Shown here piece by piece: positions 18,587-27,981 of a DNA stretch of 64,000 nucleotides; position 1 is the stretch's first letter; each line of letters opens with the position of its first letter. Origin of the DNA: Thermobacillus sp. ZCTH02-B1 (GTDB lineage: Bacteria; Bacillota; Bacilli; Paenibacillales; Paenibacillaceae); contig NZ_LZRU01000012.1 of assembly GCF_002159085.1 (NCBI RefSeq), forward strand, positions 62,001-126,000, given 5' to 3'. The notes below the pieces were generated by a model, which was given only the letters and a program-made list of their open reading frames with translations, was not told where the DNA came from and ran no database searches. The translations under genes and the position numbers were made by a program.

Positions 18587-20872
18587 TCAGCCTCCGCCGC
18601 CTTCGGCCTCCGCCGCTTCTTCCGGGCCTTGTTTCTCTTCGCCGGAGGATTCGCCCTTTTCGCCGGCCGTTCCGCCTGCTTCCGCCGTGCCGCCGTCCGG
18701 GGGCACGACCGGAACGCCCGGCGGCTCCAGCTCGAGGCGCAGCACCCGGCCGTCCGGGCCCTCCGACAGCGATTGGGATTTGACGAACCCTTCCCCCTCG
18801 ACGAAGCAGCGCATTTCGAGCAGCGAACAGATTTCGAGCGCGTCGCGCAGCGGCAGCCCGGCCAGATGGGGCACCTGCAGCTTGCTTCGCTCCTCCGTGA
18901 TCAGATAGATCCGCTGCGAAGGCGAGACGATCGAACCCGCCTTCGGGATCTGTTGCAGCACCTCGGTGCCGCTGCCCACGACTTCGAAGCTGAACGAACG
19001 CGCACGCAGCTCCTCGCGGGCCTGCGGGACGGTGAGCTCCGTGACGTCGGGCACCGTGACCACCTTTCCCCTGCGCGCTCCCGCATTCAGCGCCTTCACC
19101 GCGTTCGACGGCGCGATGCCGAGATGCCGGAGGCTCTGCAGCATGATCTCCCTGAACACCGGCGCCGCGACGGAGCCGCCGCCCGCATACGGATCGTTCG
19201 GCTCGTCGACGACGACGTACACGACGACCTTCGGGTCCTCGACCGGCGCGTATCCGATGAAGGAGACGATGTATTTGCCCTCCGCGTACTCGCCGTTCAC
19301 GACCTTCTGCGCCGTGCCGGTCTTGCCCGCGATGCGGTAACCCTCGATGTACGCGTTCTTCCCCGTGCCGTCGACGACCACCTGTTCCAGATATTCGCTC
19401 ACTTTGCGCGCCGTTTCTTCGGAGATGACGCGCCGCACGACCTTGGGCTCGACGCGCTGCACGGTGCCGTCGTTCGGATCTTCGATCGATTCGACGAGCT
19501 GCGGCTGCATCAGCACGCCGCCGTTCGCGATCGCCGCCACCGCCGTGACCTGCTGGATCGGCGTCACCTGCACGCGGCCCTGGCCGAAGGTGAGCGTCGC
19601 CCATTCCGTCGCGTAGCGCGGCGCGACCATGCCGGACACCTCGCCCTTGAGCGGGATGCCCGTCGGCTGGCCGAAGCCGAACGCGTCGATGTACCGTTTC
19701 AGCGTGGCGGAATCCATTTTCTCGTAGCCGAGCTTGACGAACGCCACGTTGCTGGACAGTTTGAGCCCCTCCAGCATCGTGATCTCGCCCCAGCCCTCGC
19801 GCCGGTGGTCGCGGATCGTGCGGCCGGCGACCGTGATGCTCCCGGACTTGTACGTCTCGTCCGGATCGAACACGCCTTCCTCGACCGCGGCGGCGAGCGT
19901 CACGATTTTGAACGTCGAGCCCGGCTCGTACAGCCCCTTGATCGCGTAGTCGAAATCGGCGCCCGGCTCCGCCTCCCAATACACGTTCGGATTGTAGGAC
20001 GGCAGCGACGCCATGCCGAGAATCTTCATCGTCTCCGGATCGGCCGCGATCGCCGTGATGCTCTTCGGCTTGTATTTCTCGTAGGCTTCCCGGATCGCCT
20101 TCTCGATGTAGTACTGGATGTCCGAATCGATCGTCAGCTGCACGTTCTTCCCGTGCACGACCGGATCGATCTCCACATGGCCGTTCTGAATCTGCACCCG
20201 GTTGCCGTCCCGCTCGTACTTGATGCGGCCGTCCTTGCCGCGCAGCAGCTCGTCCAGCGACAGCTCGATGCCGTTCATCGCTTCGCCGGCTTTGTTCACG
20301 TAGCCGATCAGATGCGCGGCCATCGTGTTCTTCGGATAGTACCGCTTCTGCTCCTCGAGCAGGTAGAGGCCGACATCCTTCTCCCCGACCCGGTTCCGGA
20401 GCTCCTCGCGGAACGCCGCGATCCGGTCGGCCAGATCCTTGTCGATTTTCCAGCCTTCGTTCCTCACTTCGCGCTGGCGGTAAAATTTGCCCTCCGCCGT
20501 CCGCTTCGTCGCGATATCATAAAGTTCGTCCTTCGGCTTGCCGAGCAGCTCGTGCAGCCCGTCCACCACCTCGTCGACCAGGCCGAGCTTGTTCAGCATC
20601 TCCGGGCTGACCGCCACGGTGTAGCCGGCGACGTCCATTGCCAGCACGTTGCCGTCCCGGTCGGTGATTTTGCCGCGCACCGCCGGGATCGTCTCGGAAG
20701 CCGACCAGGTCTCCTTCGCCTTCGCAAGCCAGAAATCGGCATGCACGACCTGGACGACAAAAATGCGGACCACCAGTACGGCAAACAGGAGGGTCATGAT
20801 CCCCCCGATCGCCAGGGATCTCAGCTTGATGCGTCTGGCCACGGAACCACCCGATCCTTCATCGCCGCGCAT
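18587..20872 (-). CDS. pbpB: Division-specific penicillin-binding protein PbpB (PBP2B)
   Basis: Class B septal transpeptidase, partner of FtsW, FtsL and DivIB. The 761-aa protein has a basic tail, one membrane span (about 20-42), the transpeptidase motifs STFK (319-322), SSN (373-375) and KTGTAQ (517-522), and two PASTA repeats (about 612-735). The C-terminus is a 40-residue Gly/Glu-rich tail. The start is uncertain between ATG 20872, which has a weak ribosome site, and GTG 20842. It follows ftsL by 6 nt. Confidence 0.94.
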   Translation of the reverse strand: MRGDEGSGGSVARRIKLRSLAIGGIMTLLFAVLVVRIFVVQVVHADFWLAKAKETWSASETIPAVRGKITDRDGNVLAMDVAGYTVAVSPEMLNKLGLVDEVVDGLHELLGKPKDELYDIATKRTAEGKFYRQREVRNEGWKIDKDLADRIAAFREELRNRVGEKDVGLYLLEEQKRYYPKNTMAAHLIGYVNKAGEAMNGIELSLDELLRGKDGRIKYERDGNRVQIQNGHVEIDPVVHGKNVQLTIDSDIQYYIEKAIREAYEKYKPKSITAIAADPETMKILGMASLPSYNPNVYWEAEPGADFDYAIKGLYEPGSTFKIVTLAAAVEEGVFDPDETYKSGSITVAGRTIRDHRREGWGEITMLEGLKLSSNVAFVKLGYEKMDSATLKRYIDAFGFGQPTGIPLKGEVSGMVAPRYATEWATLTFGQGRVQVTPIQQVTAVAAIANGGVLMQPQLVESIEDPNDGTVQRVEPKVVRRVISEETARKVSEYLEQVVVDGTGKNAYIEGYRIAGKTGTAQKVVNGEYAEGKYIVSFIGYAPVEDPKVVVYVVVDEPNDPYAGGGSVAAPVFREIMLQSLRHLGIAPSNAVKALNAGARRGKVVTVPDVTELTVPQAREELRARSFSFEVVGSGTEVLQQIPKAGSIVSPSQRIYLITEERSKLQVPHLAGLPLRDALEICSLLEMRCFVEGEGFVKSQSLSEGPDGRVLRLELEPPGVPVVPPDGGTAEAGGTAGEKGESSGEEKQGPEEAAEAEGGGG

Positions 20873-20878
20873 CCGTCA

Positions 20879-21289
20879 TCAACGCGCATCCGTCATGGCC
20901 GTGCGCTCCGACGAACCGACGACTTCCAGCGTGATGACGTCGTCGAACTCGGGATAGACCATGCCGAGCTCGATCGCCTTCTCCGTGATTTCGCCCGGAT
21001 CGCTGAGCGTCTCCACCTTCCGCTCCAGTTCCTTGATCTGCAGGTTCAGCTGCTCGTACCGCTGCGTCAGTTCGCGGATTTCGAGATTCATCCGGTAAAT
21101 CTCCGCATATCGGAACAGGATGACGCTGGCCGCCATGACGCAGACGACCACGGTAAACAGGTACAGCAGCTTCTCCTGAACGGGGAGCGGCTTGCGGCGG
21201 ATGATTTTCCTGCGAACCTCCTGTATTTCGGGCTCCCGTTCCGGCCGCTTATTCGGTTTCATGGCCAGATTGCCGTGCATGATGGCCAT
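20879..21289 (-). CDS. ftsL: Cell division protein FtsL
   Basis: Small bitopic divisome protein forming a coiled coil with DivIC. The product (136 aa from the ATG at 21289) has a basic cytoplasmic tail (RRKIIRRKPLPVQEK), one membrane span LLYLFTVVVCVMAASVILF, then a heptad-patterned coiled coil (about 70-115) rich in Leu and Glu. Divergent sequence is normal for the family; position between rsmH and pbpB is the strong evidence. GAGGGGG lies about 8 nt ahead of the start. Confidence 0.88.
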   Translation of the reverse strand: MAIMHGNLAMKPNKRPEREPEIQEVRRKIIRRKPLPVQEKLLYLFTVVVCVMAASVILFRYAEIYRMNLEIRELTQRYEQLNLQIKELERKVETLSDPGEITEKAIELGMVYPEFDDVITLEVVGSSERTAMTDAR

Positions 21290-21349
21290 TGTCGTTCCCC
21301 CTCTGCTGATGATCGGTCCAGACGGACACAAACGGAATCCTGATGCGGA

Positions 21350-22312
21350 TCAAGGCGCGTCCGGCAGCTTCTCCGCGATTCTCAGCTTCGCCGAGCGGGC
21401 CCGCGGATTCGCCGCGATCTCGTCCGCGCCGGGTTCGATCGGTTTCCGGTTGACCGGCCGCAGGACCCCGCGCGCGCCGCAGGCGCACACCGGAAAGTCC
21501 GGCGGGCAGGTGCAGTTCCCGACGTACTGCGCGAATACCCGCTTGCAAATCCGGTCCTCCAGCGAATGGAAGGTGATGACCGCCACCCGGCCGCCGGGCT
21601 TCAGGCAGGCGACCGCCTGATGGAGCGCCTCCTCCTCCGCGCCGAGCTCGTCGTTCACCGCGATCCGGAGCGCCTGGAACGAACGCCGCGCCGGATGGCC
21701 GCCCGTCCGCCGGGCCGCCGCGGGGATCGCCTCCTTCACGATCTCGGCGAGCTCGCCGGTCGTCGCGATCGGCCGCCGCCGGCGCGCCTCGACGATCGCC
21801 CGCGCAATCCGGCGTGCGAACCGCTCCTCGCCGTAACGGTCGAGGATCTCCGCGATCGCCCGCTCATCCCAACCGTTGACGATGTCCGCCGCCGTAAGCT
21901 CCTGCGTCCGGTCCATCCGCATGTCGAGCGGCGCGTCGTGCCGGTAGCCGAATCCCCTCTCCGCCTCGTCGAGCTGCGGGCTCGAGACGCCGAGATCGAA
22001 CAGGATGCCGTCCACCTGCGGTACGCCGTCCCGCGCCGGTACGCCGGCCTCCAGCAGCTTCTCCCGGAGATGGCGGAAATTGCTCCGGATCAGCGTGACG
22101 CGGTCCATGTACGGAGCGAGCCTTGCGCGCGCGTGCTCGATCGCCGCCTCGTCCCGGTCGAAGGCGATCAGGCGGCCGCCCTCCCGGAGCTGCGCGACGA
22201 TCCGCTCGCTGTGGCCGGCTCCTCCGAGCGTGCAGTCAACGTAAATGCCGTCCGGCTTCACCTTGAGGCCGTCGACGGCTTCCTCAAGCAATACCGTCAC
22301 ATGATGATACAA
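21350..22312 (-). CDS. rsmH: 16S rRNA (cytosine1402-N4)-methyltransferase RsmH
   Basis: Methylates N4 of C1402 in the ribosomal P site. The 320-aa protein has the SAM-binding motif [12 protein letters not shown] near the N-terminus, [20 protein letters not shown], and a C-terminal [16 protein letters not shown]. Cysteines near the end ([13 protein letters not shown]) are shared with the family. The start is TTG at 22312, 7-8 nt after GGGGGGA. It follows mraZ by 43 nt, the usual mraZ-rsmH pair. Confidence 0.96.
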   Translation of the reverse strand: MYHHVTVLLEEAVDGLKVKPDGIYVDCTLGGAGHSERIVAQLREGGRLIAFDRDEAAIEHARARLAPYMDRVTLIRSNFRHLREKLLEAGVPARDGVPQVDGILFDLGVSSPQLDEAERGFGYRHDAPLDMRMDRTQELTAADIVNGWDERAIAEILDRYGEERFARRIARAIVEARRRRPIATTGELAEIVKEAIPAAARRTGGHPARRSFQALRIAVNDELGAEEEALHQAVACLKPGGRVAVITFHSLEDRICKRVFAQYVGNCTCPPDFPVCACGARGVLRPVNRKPIEPGADEIAANPRARSAKLRIAEKLPDAP

Positions 22313-22355
22313 GGGTGTTTCCCCCCGGGGCGTGGTGATTCCGCCATTCGGTCGG

Positions 22356-22793
22356 CTACAGGTTGAAGTCGAAATCGACCAGCTTCTCGGCGATTTCGTT
22401 GAACGCCTCTTCGGACTGCCTGTAATAGCCTTCCCATGCCGCCTTGCTCCAGATCTCCACGCGGTTCGATACGCCGATCACGACGCATTCCTTCTCGAGC
22501 TTCGCGTATTCGATCAGATGGTTCGGCAGGTTTACCCTGCCCTGCCGGTCCAGCTCGCATTCGACCGCTCCGGAGAAAAAGAACCGGGCGAACGCGCGGG
22601 CATCCGACTTCATGAGCGGCAGCGACTTGAGCTTCTGCTCGAGCACGCTCCACTCGGCCTGCGGATAGACGAACAGGCAGTTGTCGAGGCCGCGGGTCAC
22701 GATGAACTTCACGCCGAGATGCTCGCGGAATTTGGACGGAATCGTGAGACGGCCTTTGTCGTCGATGGAATGCTGGTATTCCCCCATGAACAT
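22356..22793 (-). CDS. mraZ: Transcriptional regulator MraZ
   Basis: DNA-binding regulator with two AbrB-like halves that binds short direct repeats ahead of its own gene and controls the dcw operon. The 145-aa protein begins [23 protein letters not shown], with the second half around [16 protein letters not shown]. Both DxxGR signatures are intact. AAGGAG lies upstream of the ATG at 22793. Four matching repeats lie directly upstream, supporting autoregulation. Confidence 0.96.
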   Translation of the reverse strand: MFMGEYQHSIDDKGRLTIPSKFREHLGVKFIVTRGLDNCLFVYPQAEWSVLEQKLKSLPLMKSDARAFARFFFSGAVECELDRQGRVNLPNHLIEYAKLEKECVVIGVSNRVEIWSKAAWEGYYRQSEEAFNEIAEKLVDFDFNL

Positions 22794-22810
22794 CCGGCCG
22801 TTCCACTCCT

Positions 22811-22850
22811 TCCCCCAAATCTCCCACTTTGCCCCACTTTACACCACTTA
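22811..22850 (-). repeat. MraZ-binding box array (four 10-bp repeats)
   Basis: Read on the minus strand, four 10-bp units follow one another: AAGTGGTGTA, AAGTGGGGCA, AAGTGGGAGA, TTTGGGGGAA. The shared core GTGG(G) at exact 10-bp (one helical turn) spacing matches known MraZ operators in E. coli and Mycoplasma. They lie between a SigH-type promoter and the mraZ ribosome site, well placed for autorepression. Confidence 0.8.
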
Positions 22851-22857
22851 GCATCTA

Positions 22858-22886
22858 CTATTCGCCACCTGTCAGCCAATTCCTGC
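22858..22886 (-). promoter_or_regulatory. SigH-type promoter of the mraZ-dcw operon
   Basis: On the minus strand GCAGGAATT (22878-22886) matches the SigH -35 RNAGGAWWW at all nine bases. After an 11-bp spacer, GGCGAATAG (22858-22866) matches RNNGAATWW at eight of nine. The predicted start is just ahead of the MraZ boxes. A vegetative SigA promoter was not clear nearby (TTGGCT-16-TAGATG is poor). Confidence 0.6.
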
Positions 22887-23150
22887 TGACGTTGGACATT
22901 TTCGAAATAAATATTTTACGGGGTTAAGAATGCAGGCCGGCCGGGAGGCGATGAGGCGGGCGTTGGACGATGCGGTGCGGAAGCGTGAAGGGGCCGATCG
23001 TCGGCGGCATGGGCGCATGCCATCTGCGGTCGGAGGGGTTCGGGGACACGACACAGGGAGCTGCGGGCATCGGATGCGGCGCGCGGACAGCGGGACGGAA
23101 ACGCCGCGGGGCAATCCATGCATAAAAGGAATGGTGCATGGCCCGTTCAA
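22887..23150. other. Intergenic stretch between ahcY and mraZ promoter
   Basis: About 260 nt with no supported gene. It contains an AT-rich patch (about 22900-22930) upstream of the mraZ promoter, then GC-rich sequence up to the ahcY terminator. Open frames here are short, lack ribosome sites and have no recognisable product. Confidence 0.6.
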
Positions 23151-23183
23151 CAAAAAATCCGGCCGGGACTTGCTCCCGGCCGG
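23151..23183 (-). terminator. Rho-independent terminator of ahcY
   Basis: On the minus strand a perfect 10-bp stem CCGGCCGGGA/TCCCGGCCGG with loop GCAAG is followed by ATTTTTTG, a few nucleotides past the ahcY stop. It isolates ahcY from the dcw operon downstream. Confidence 0.92.
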
Positions 23184-23189
23184 CCAACC

Positions 23190-24452
23190 TCAATGTTCCT
23201 GCCAGCTCTCGAGATATTTCCGCTGTTCGTCGTTGAGCCGGTCGATCGACAGGCCCATCGACTCGAGCTTCAGCCTTGCCACCTCTTCGTCGATCTCGTA
23301 CGGCACGTTCACGACGCGGCGGCCGATTTGTTCGTGCGACTCGTTCACGTATTTCAACGCCAGCGCCTGGAGGGCGAACGTCATGTCCATGATCTCGGCC
23401 GGATGGCCGTCGCCCGCCGCCAGGTTGACGAGCCTCCCCTCCGCGAGCAGGTACAACCGGCGTCCGTCCTTGAGCCGGTACTCTTCAATGTTCTTGCGGA
23501 CCGTCCGCCTGCTCTCGGCCATCGCCTCGAGATCCGGCTTGCTGATCTCGACGTCGAAATGCCCGGCGTTCGCGAGCAGGGCGCCGTCCTTCATCACGGC
23601 GTAATGCTCGCCGCGGATCACGTTGCGGTTGCCCGTCACGGTGATGAAGATGTCGCCGACCTTCGCCGCCTCGATCATCGGCATGACGGCGAAGCCGTCC
23701 ATGTACGCTTCGACCGCGCGGATCGCGTTCACTTCGGTCACGACGACGTTCGCGCCGAGCCCCTTTGCCCGCATCGCGACGCCTTTGCCGCACCAGCCAT
23801 AGCCGCACACGACGACCGTCTTGCCCGCGATGACGAGGTTCGTCGTCCGGTTGATGCCGTCGAACACGGATTGACCCGTGCCGTACCGGTTGTCGAACAG
23901 GTATTTGCAGTAAGCGTCGTTGACGGCCACCATCGGGAACCGGAGGGCGCCTTCCCGCTCCATCGCCTTCAGGCGCAGGATGCCCGTCGTCGTCTCTTCC
24001 GCTCCGCCGCGCACGTTCGCGAGCAGATCCTGCCGCTCGGCGTGCAGGATCGCGACGAGATCCCCGCCGTCGTCGATGATGAGATCCGGCTTCGTCTCCA
24101 GCGTCCGGACGAGCAGTTCCTTGTATTCTTCCGGGCCCGGATTGTATTTCGCGAAGACCGTGATGCCGTCCTCGACCAGCGCGGCGCAGACGTCGTCCTG
24201 CGTCGACAGCGGATTGCTGCCCGTAATGGCCACTTCGGCCCCGCCGGCGGCGATCACCTTCGCGAGATAGGCCGTCTTCGCCTCGAGATGCAGCGATATC
24301 GCCACCTTGAGGCCGGCAAAAGGCTTCTCGCGCTCAAACCGCTCCCGGATGCGGTTCAGCACCGGCATGTGCGCCGCCGCCCAGTCGATCTTCAGACGGC
24401 CTTCCGGCGCCAGCCGGATATCGGCGATCACGCTTCTTTCCAGAACGCCCAT
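23190..24452 (-). CDS. ahcY: Adenosylhomocysteinase
   Basis: NAD-dependent enzyme that splits S-adenosylhomocysteine into homocysteine and adenosine, closing the methyl cycle. The 420-aa protein shows [27 protein letters not shown], the NAD fold [35 protein letters not shown] and the C-terminal tail ending [14 protein letters not shown]. The length fits the shorter bacterial/archaeal form. The ATG at 24452 follows GGAGGT. It lies between bshC and mraZ, which are neighbours in B. subtilis, and has a strong terminator, so it looks like an inserted gene. Many Bacilli instead recycle SAH through Pfs and LuxS. Confidence 0.96.
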   Translation of the reverse strand: MGVLERSVIADIRLAPEGRLKIDWAAAHMPVLNRIRERFEREKPFAGLKVAISLHLEAKTAYLAKVIAAGGAEVAITGSNPLSTQDDVCAALVEDGITVFAKYNPGPEEYKELLVRTLETKPDLIIDDGGDLVAILHAERQDLLANVRGGAEETTTGILRLKAMEREGALRFPMVAVNDAYCKYLFDNRYGTGQSVFDGINRTTNLVIAGKTVVVCGYGWCGKGVAMRAKGLGANVVVTEVNAIRAVEAYMDGFAVMPMIEAAKVGDIFITVTGNRNVIRGEHYAVMKDGALLANAGHFDVEISKPDLEAMAESRRTVRKNIEEYRLKDGRRLYLLAEGRLVNLAAGDGHPAEIMDMTFALQALALKYVNESHEQIGRRVVNVPYEIDEEVARLKLESMGLSIDRLNDEQRKYLESWQEH

Positions 24453-24519
24453 CGGGCTACCTCCTTCGCGGCGCCGGCCCGGACCGGCCGCACCGCATGA
24501 TCAATGGGAAGGGGTCGAA

Positions 24520-26187
24520 TCACAAATCGACGCGGTAATGGCCGCCGAGGGGATCGAACGGCACCGCCCGGAGCGCCTGCAACCATTCCGGACCCCAGGC
24601 GTTCCACATCGCCGTCAGGTTGAGCATCCGTTCCTGCGGCCGGCCGCCCGGCGCCAGCCAGTCGCCGAGCCGGTCGAACCGGCGGACGTCGGCCTCGAAC
24701 CGCCGGTTCCGCGATTCCAGCGCCTTCCGTTCAAGCCAGCGGATCTGCTCCCGGATTCGCTCCCTGTTCCGCTGCCCGAGGGCCCCGAGCCCGGCATCCG
24801 CGGCGGCGAGCTCGGCCAGCAGCGGATCGTACAGCTCGTCGAAACGCCGGATCGCCTCCGCGAACATCCGCTCCACCGGCAGGCTGTCATGTCTTGCAAG
24901 CCAGGCCTGCTTGCGTTCCTCCAGGCGTTCTCCCACGTCCTCCAGCGTCAACCCGAACATGTCCATGAGCTTGCGAAGCGCGCCGTCCGTCACCGTGTAC
25001 GACATCCGGGGGACGATGACGGGCATCTCCATGCCGAACGCGCGGAACGCTTCGCCGACCTGCGCCCAGTACGCGATCTCGCCCGGTCCCAGCACCGTCG
25101 CAAGCACCGGCAGCACATAATCCTGCATGATCGGCCGGGTCAGCACGTTGTTGCTGAACAGTTCCGGCGCATCCAGCGCGAGCCGCTCCAGTTCGCCGCG
25201 GTCCATCGAGAACGTGCGCCGCTTGTCGGTGAATTTGCCGCCGTCCCGGAACAGCATGACCCGCTCTCCCGCCGGCGCGCCCGGTCCGATTCCGCCGAAC
25301 CGCTCGTCGCGGAACAGGAACAGGTTGGCGCCGTTCTCGTGCAGTTCCGCCTGCGCGGCGTATCCCAGCCGGGCGAGCTTCTCGCCGGCCGAAGCGAACG
25401 CCGAAGCCAGCCGCTCGTTCTCGGCGACCATCCGCCGGAACATCGGCGCCTCGAGCGCGCGGATCGCCGGATCGTCCGCGTCCATCAGGATGAGGCCGTC
25501 CTCCGCGAACAGATCCGCCATCAGTGCGCCGAACCAGTCGGACAGCGTCTCCGCCCGGGCGGCCGCCGCTTCGATCCGGTCCAGCAGGGCGGGCTTGTGC
25601 GCGGAATCGGGAAGCGACTCGGCGAGCCTGCGGACCGCTTCCTCCATTCGCTCGCGGCCGAGCTTCGTCCGGCTGACCGAAGTGCGCGGATGCTCGTCCC
25701 GCTCGATTGCGATCCGCACGAGGCCCTTCTCGTTTGAAACGATGTAGGCGTGGTTCGCTTCCTGCCAGTCGTGGTCTTCACCGGCGATCCAGAACAAGGG
25801 AACGACCGGGCGGCCCGTCTCCCGTTCGGCCCATTGCGCCGCGCGGATGACGGACAGCGCCTTGTGGATGACCATCACGGGACCGGTGAACAGCCCGGCC
25901 TGTTGGCCTCCGACGATCGCCAGGGCTCCCGCCTTGAGCCGGTCGATGTTCGCGAGCGCCGCGCCGGAGGCGCCGATCCGCCGGTTGTACGCCGCCAGCG
26001 CCTCCGCGACCCTGCCCGCGTCCGCCCGCTCACGGCCGGACCGCTCGAGCCGTTCCGCACGCCGGCGCAACGCCTCCGGATCGGCGGCGGGTCCGCCGAA
26101 CAGGGCGGCGAGCTCGGGATCGGCCCCCCGGACATAGGCTTCGCTGACGGGCGAACTGATCGGATTCGTCATACAGTGAACGTGCAT
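24520..26187 (-). CDS. bshC: Bacillithiol biosynthesis cysteine-adding enzyme BshC
   Basis: Putative ligase that joins cysteine to glucosaminyl malate in the last step of bacillithiol synthesis. The 555-aa protein matches the YllA family: an N-terminal Rossmann-like core with VGGQQAGLFTGPVMVIHKALS, VPLFWIAGEDHDWQEANHAYI and VIVPRMSYTVTD, then an extended coiled-coil region (about 430-520). yllA also sits just upstream of mraZ in B. subtilis. GGAGG lies 13 nt before the ATG at 26187, a longish spacing. Confidence 0.94.
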   Translation of the reverse strand: MHVHCMTNPISSPVSEAYVRGADPELAALFGGPAADPEALRRRAERLERSGRERADAGRVAEALAAYNRRIGASGAALANIDRLKAGALAIVGGQQAGLFTGPVMVIHKALSVIRAAQWAERETGRPVVPLFWIAGEDHDWQEANHAYIVSNEKGLVRIAIERDEHPRTSVSRTKLGRERMEEAVRRLAESLPDSAHKPALLDRIEAAAARAETLSDWFGALMADLFAEDGLILMDADDPAIRALEAPMFRRMVAENERLASAFASAGEKLARLGYAAQAELHENGANLFLFRDERFGGIGPGAPAGERVMLFRDGGKFTDKRRTFSMDRGELERLALDAPELFSNNVLTRPIMQDYVLPVLATVLGPGEIAYWAQVGEAFRAFGMEMPVIVPRMSYTVTDGALRKLMDMFGLTLEDVGERLEERKQAWLARHDSLPVERMFAEAIRRFDELYDPLLAELAAADAGLGALGQRNRERIREQIRWLERKALESRNRRFEADVRRFDRLGDWLAPGGRPQERMLNLTAMWNAWGPEWLQALRAVPFDPLGGHYRVDL

Positions 26188-26239
26188 GGATGCGTCCGTT
26201 CCTCCTCGCGCGCTCTCCGCTCACAGATGTCACGATCTG

Positions 26240-26268
26240 ATTGTACCAGCGCGCTCGACAGCCGTCAA
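26240..26268 (-). promoter_or_regulatory. SigA-type promoter of bshC
   Basis: On the minus strand TTGACG (26263-26268) and TACAAT (26240-26245) are separated by exactly 17 bp, each one mismatch from consensus. The start would lie about 45 nt ahead of bshC. Confidence 0.7.
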
Positions 26269-26425
26269 AACCGGGCGATTTCTCATCGGGCCCGTCAACC
26301 GATCGAGCCCGTTCCCTTCCCCGTCCGCCTTGCATCCTATCTGCACTCTCCACGCACGGATGATCGCCGAACCCGGGCGCATGCGCTTCCGGACCGGCCG
26401 GCGTCCGGAAGCAGCCCCAAGCAAC

Positions 26426-26450
26426 GAAGCCTCCGTCCGCCGGAGGCTTC
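26426..26450 (-). terminator. Hairpin at the end of the DUF3397 gene
   Basis: A 10-bp perfect stem GAAGCCTCCG/CGGAGGCTTC begins at the stop codon of the preceding minus-strand gene. It is followed by GTTGCTTG rather than a T-run, so it may be a weak terminator. The bshC promoter lies about 160 nt further on. Confidence 0.45.
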
Positions 26451-26844
26451 ACACATGGACAATCGTGCGGATGAGTCCGATCAACAGCAAGATGACGTAC
26501 AGGACGGCCAGGACGAAGAAGCCGATCCGCCAGATGACCCGGACAATGCGGACGGGGTCGAACCGGCCCTTCGTCCGGTACTGCAGGTTGCCGAGCAGGC
26601 CGGCGCAGATCAGCATGACGAGCAGAATGCCGTAAAATCCGAACGACCCGCCGAAAAGCTGGTTGAACAGACCGGCAACGCTGCCGATCAGAAACACCAT
26701 CGTCACGTCCATCGCGAGCCGGATCGACTGCTTCCGGTCCCTCGAATACAGGAACGTGCCGAGATAGACCACCGCAAACGGTATGACGGGAATGACGGCC
26801 AGATAGCCATAAGCCTGCTTCACGACTTCCCACAAAGCTCCCAT
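26449..26844 (-). CDS. DUF3397 family membrane protein
   Basis: Small integral membrane protein (131 aa) with four hydrophobic spans: YLAVIPVIPFAVVYLGTFLY, VTMVFLIGSVAGLFNQLF, GFYGILLVMLICAGLLG and IGFFVLAVLYVILLLIGLI, with a short basic loop (RTKGRFDPVRIVR) before the last. It matches the DUF3397 pattern found near bshC/mraZ in Bacillales. No function is established. It overlaps the 3' end of the PanE-like gene by 25 nt, so the two are probably co-transcribed. Confidence 0.8.
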   Translation of the reverse strand: MGALWEVVKQAYGYLAVIPVIPFAVVYLGTFLYSRDRKQSIRLAMDVTMVFLIGSVAGLFNQLFGGSFGFYGILLVMLICAGLLGNLQYRTKGRFDPVRIVRVIWRIGFFVLAVLYVILLLIGLIRTIVHV

Positions 26845-27845
26845 CGCTCCTCGCCTCCTCCCGGCTCGCCCGGTCCGATCGCGCCGATCAGGGCCGCAAC
26901 CGCCTCGTTGAGCGGCGCCGCAACGCCGGCCTGCCGAGCCAGCCGGACGACCCCTCCGTTGATTGCGTCAATTTCGGTCGGCCTGCCCGCCTCGACGTCC
27001 GCGAGCATGGAGGAGCGGTTCTCCGCCGTCCGGCGGATCACGTCGAGCAGCCTGTCCCATTCTCCGCCGTCCGTCCGCATCCCGGATGCCGCGAGCACGG
27101 CCAGCGTCTCGCGAAACAGCGCTTTCATGAGGCGGAAACGGACGGGATCCGCGGGCAGCTCTCCGTTCTTCACGCGGAAAAGCGCCGTCAACGGATTGAC
27201 GACCGCGTTCACGAGCAGTTTGCCGTACACATGTTCCATGATGTTGTTCGACAAGACCGCCTCAATTCCTGCTGACGAAAGCGCGGAGACCAGCAAATGT
27301 TGCCGGTTTGCATCGACGGCCGGACGCGTTCCGTCCGGAACGGACGGAACGGGCGGCTCATACGGGCCGATCACGGTCCGGCCGGTACCGGTCAGGCGGA
27401 CGACGGCCGGACCCTCGCGCAGCGCGCCCTCCGTCGTGACGCCCGCGAACAGCGGCACGCCGGGCATGCGGTCGGCGAGAAATTCCAGGTGTCCGATGCC
27501 GTTGGCCAGGCAGATGACCGGCGTCTTTCCCGTTCCCGCAAGGGCCCGCAGGAAACGTGCGGCCGGCTCCGTCCGGAGCTGATGCGACTTCATCGCCGCG
27601 ATGATCCATCGCTCCCGGCTTCCCGCGCACGCGGCCGCTTCCGCCGCGATCTCCGGCTCCGCGGGCCGGGCATCCGGCTCCGCGCGCAGCACGCCTTCCG
27701 GAAGGGTCAGCGCCGCGCCCTCCGCGCGAATCCGTTCGGCCTGCTCCCGCGTCCGCGTCCACACCCGGACGTCCGCGCCCGCGGCGGCCAGCCGCACCGC
27801 CCAGGACAGTCCCACGGCCCCGCCGCCCGCGATCTCGAACAGCAT
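26820..27845 (-). CDS. panE: PanE/ApbA-type 2-dehydropantoate 2-reductase
   Basis: NADPH-dependent ketopantoate reductase family protein (341 aa), expected to reduce ketopantoate in pantothenate synthesis. The N-terminal Rossmann motif is IAGGGAVGLSWAVRL. Conserved motifs are AMKSHQL, LANGIGHLE, GVTTEGAL, then the catalytic-helix region GKLLVNAVVNPLTALF and a late AENRSSMLADVEAGRPTEIDAINGGVV. The ATG at 27845 has GGAGG 7 nt upstream; the frame's earlier start at 27863 does not. Substrate is assigned by family only; B. subtilis has ylbQ (panE-like) at this spot. Confidence 0.85.
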   Translation of the reverse strand: MLFEIAGGGAVGLSWAVRLAAAGADVRVWTRTREQAERIRAEGAALTLPEGVLRAEPDARPAEPEIAAEAAACAGSRERWIIAAMKSHQLRTEPAARFLRALAGTGKTPVICLANGIGHLEFLADRMPGVPLFAGVTTEGALREGPAVVRLTGTGRTVIGPYEPPVPSVPDGTRPAVDANRQHLLVSALSSAGIEAVLSNNIMEHVYGKLLVNAVVNPLTALFRVKNGELPADPVRFRLMKALFRETLAVLAASGMRTDGGEWDRLLDVIRRTAENRSSMLADVEAGRPTEIDAINGGVVRLARQAGVAAPLNEAVAALIGAIGPGEPGGGEERWELCGKS

Positions 27846-27898
27846 CCCGATCCCTCCGACCATCTCGTCGGGATCATTGTATCATTCTTCCATAAACG

Positions 27899-27940
27899 AC
27901 AAAAGGCATGTCCCGGCCCTACGCCGTCATGCCTCGGTTT
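27899..27940 (-). terminator. Probable terminator of rsfA
   Basis: AGGCATG (27904-27910) pairs with CATGCCT (27928-27934) around a GC-rich loop. On the minus strand the stem is followed by TTTTGTCG. It lies 40-80 nt past the rsfA stop. The plus strand also carries GGTTTTT after the stem. Confidence 0.5.
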
Positions 27941-27981
27941 TTGACGCCCGTGATCCCCCCGCGGACGCTCCGCTAGCTCCG

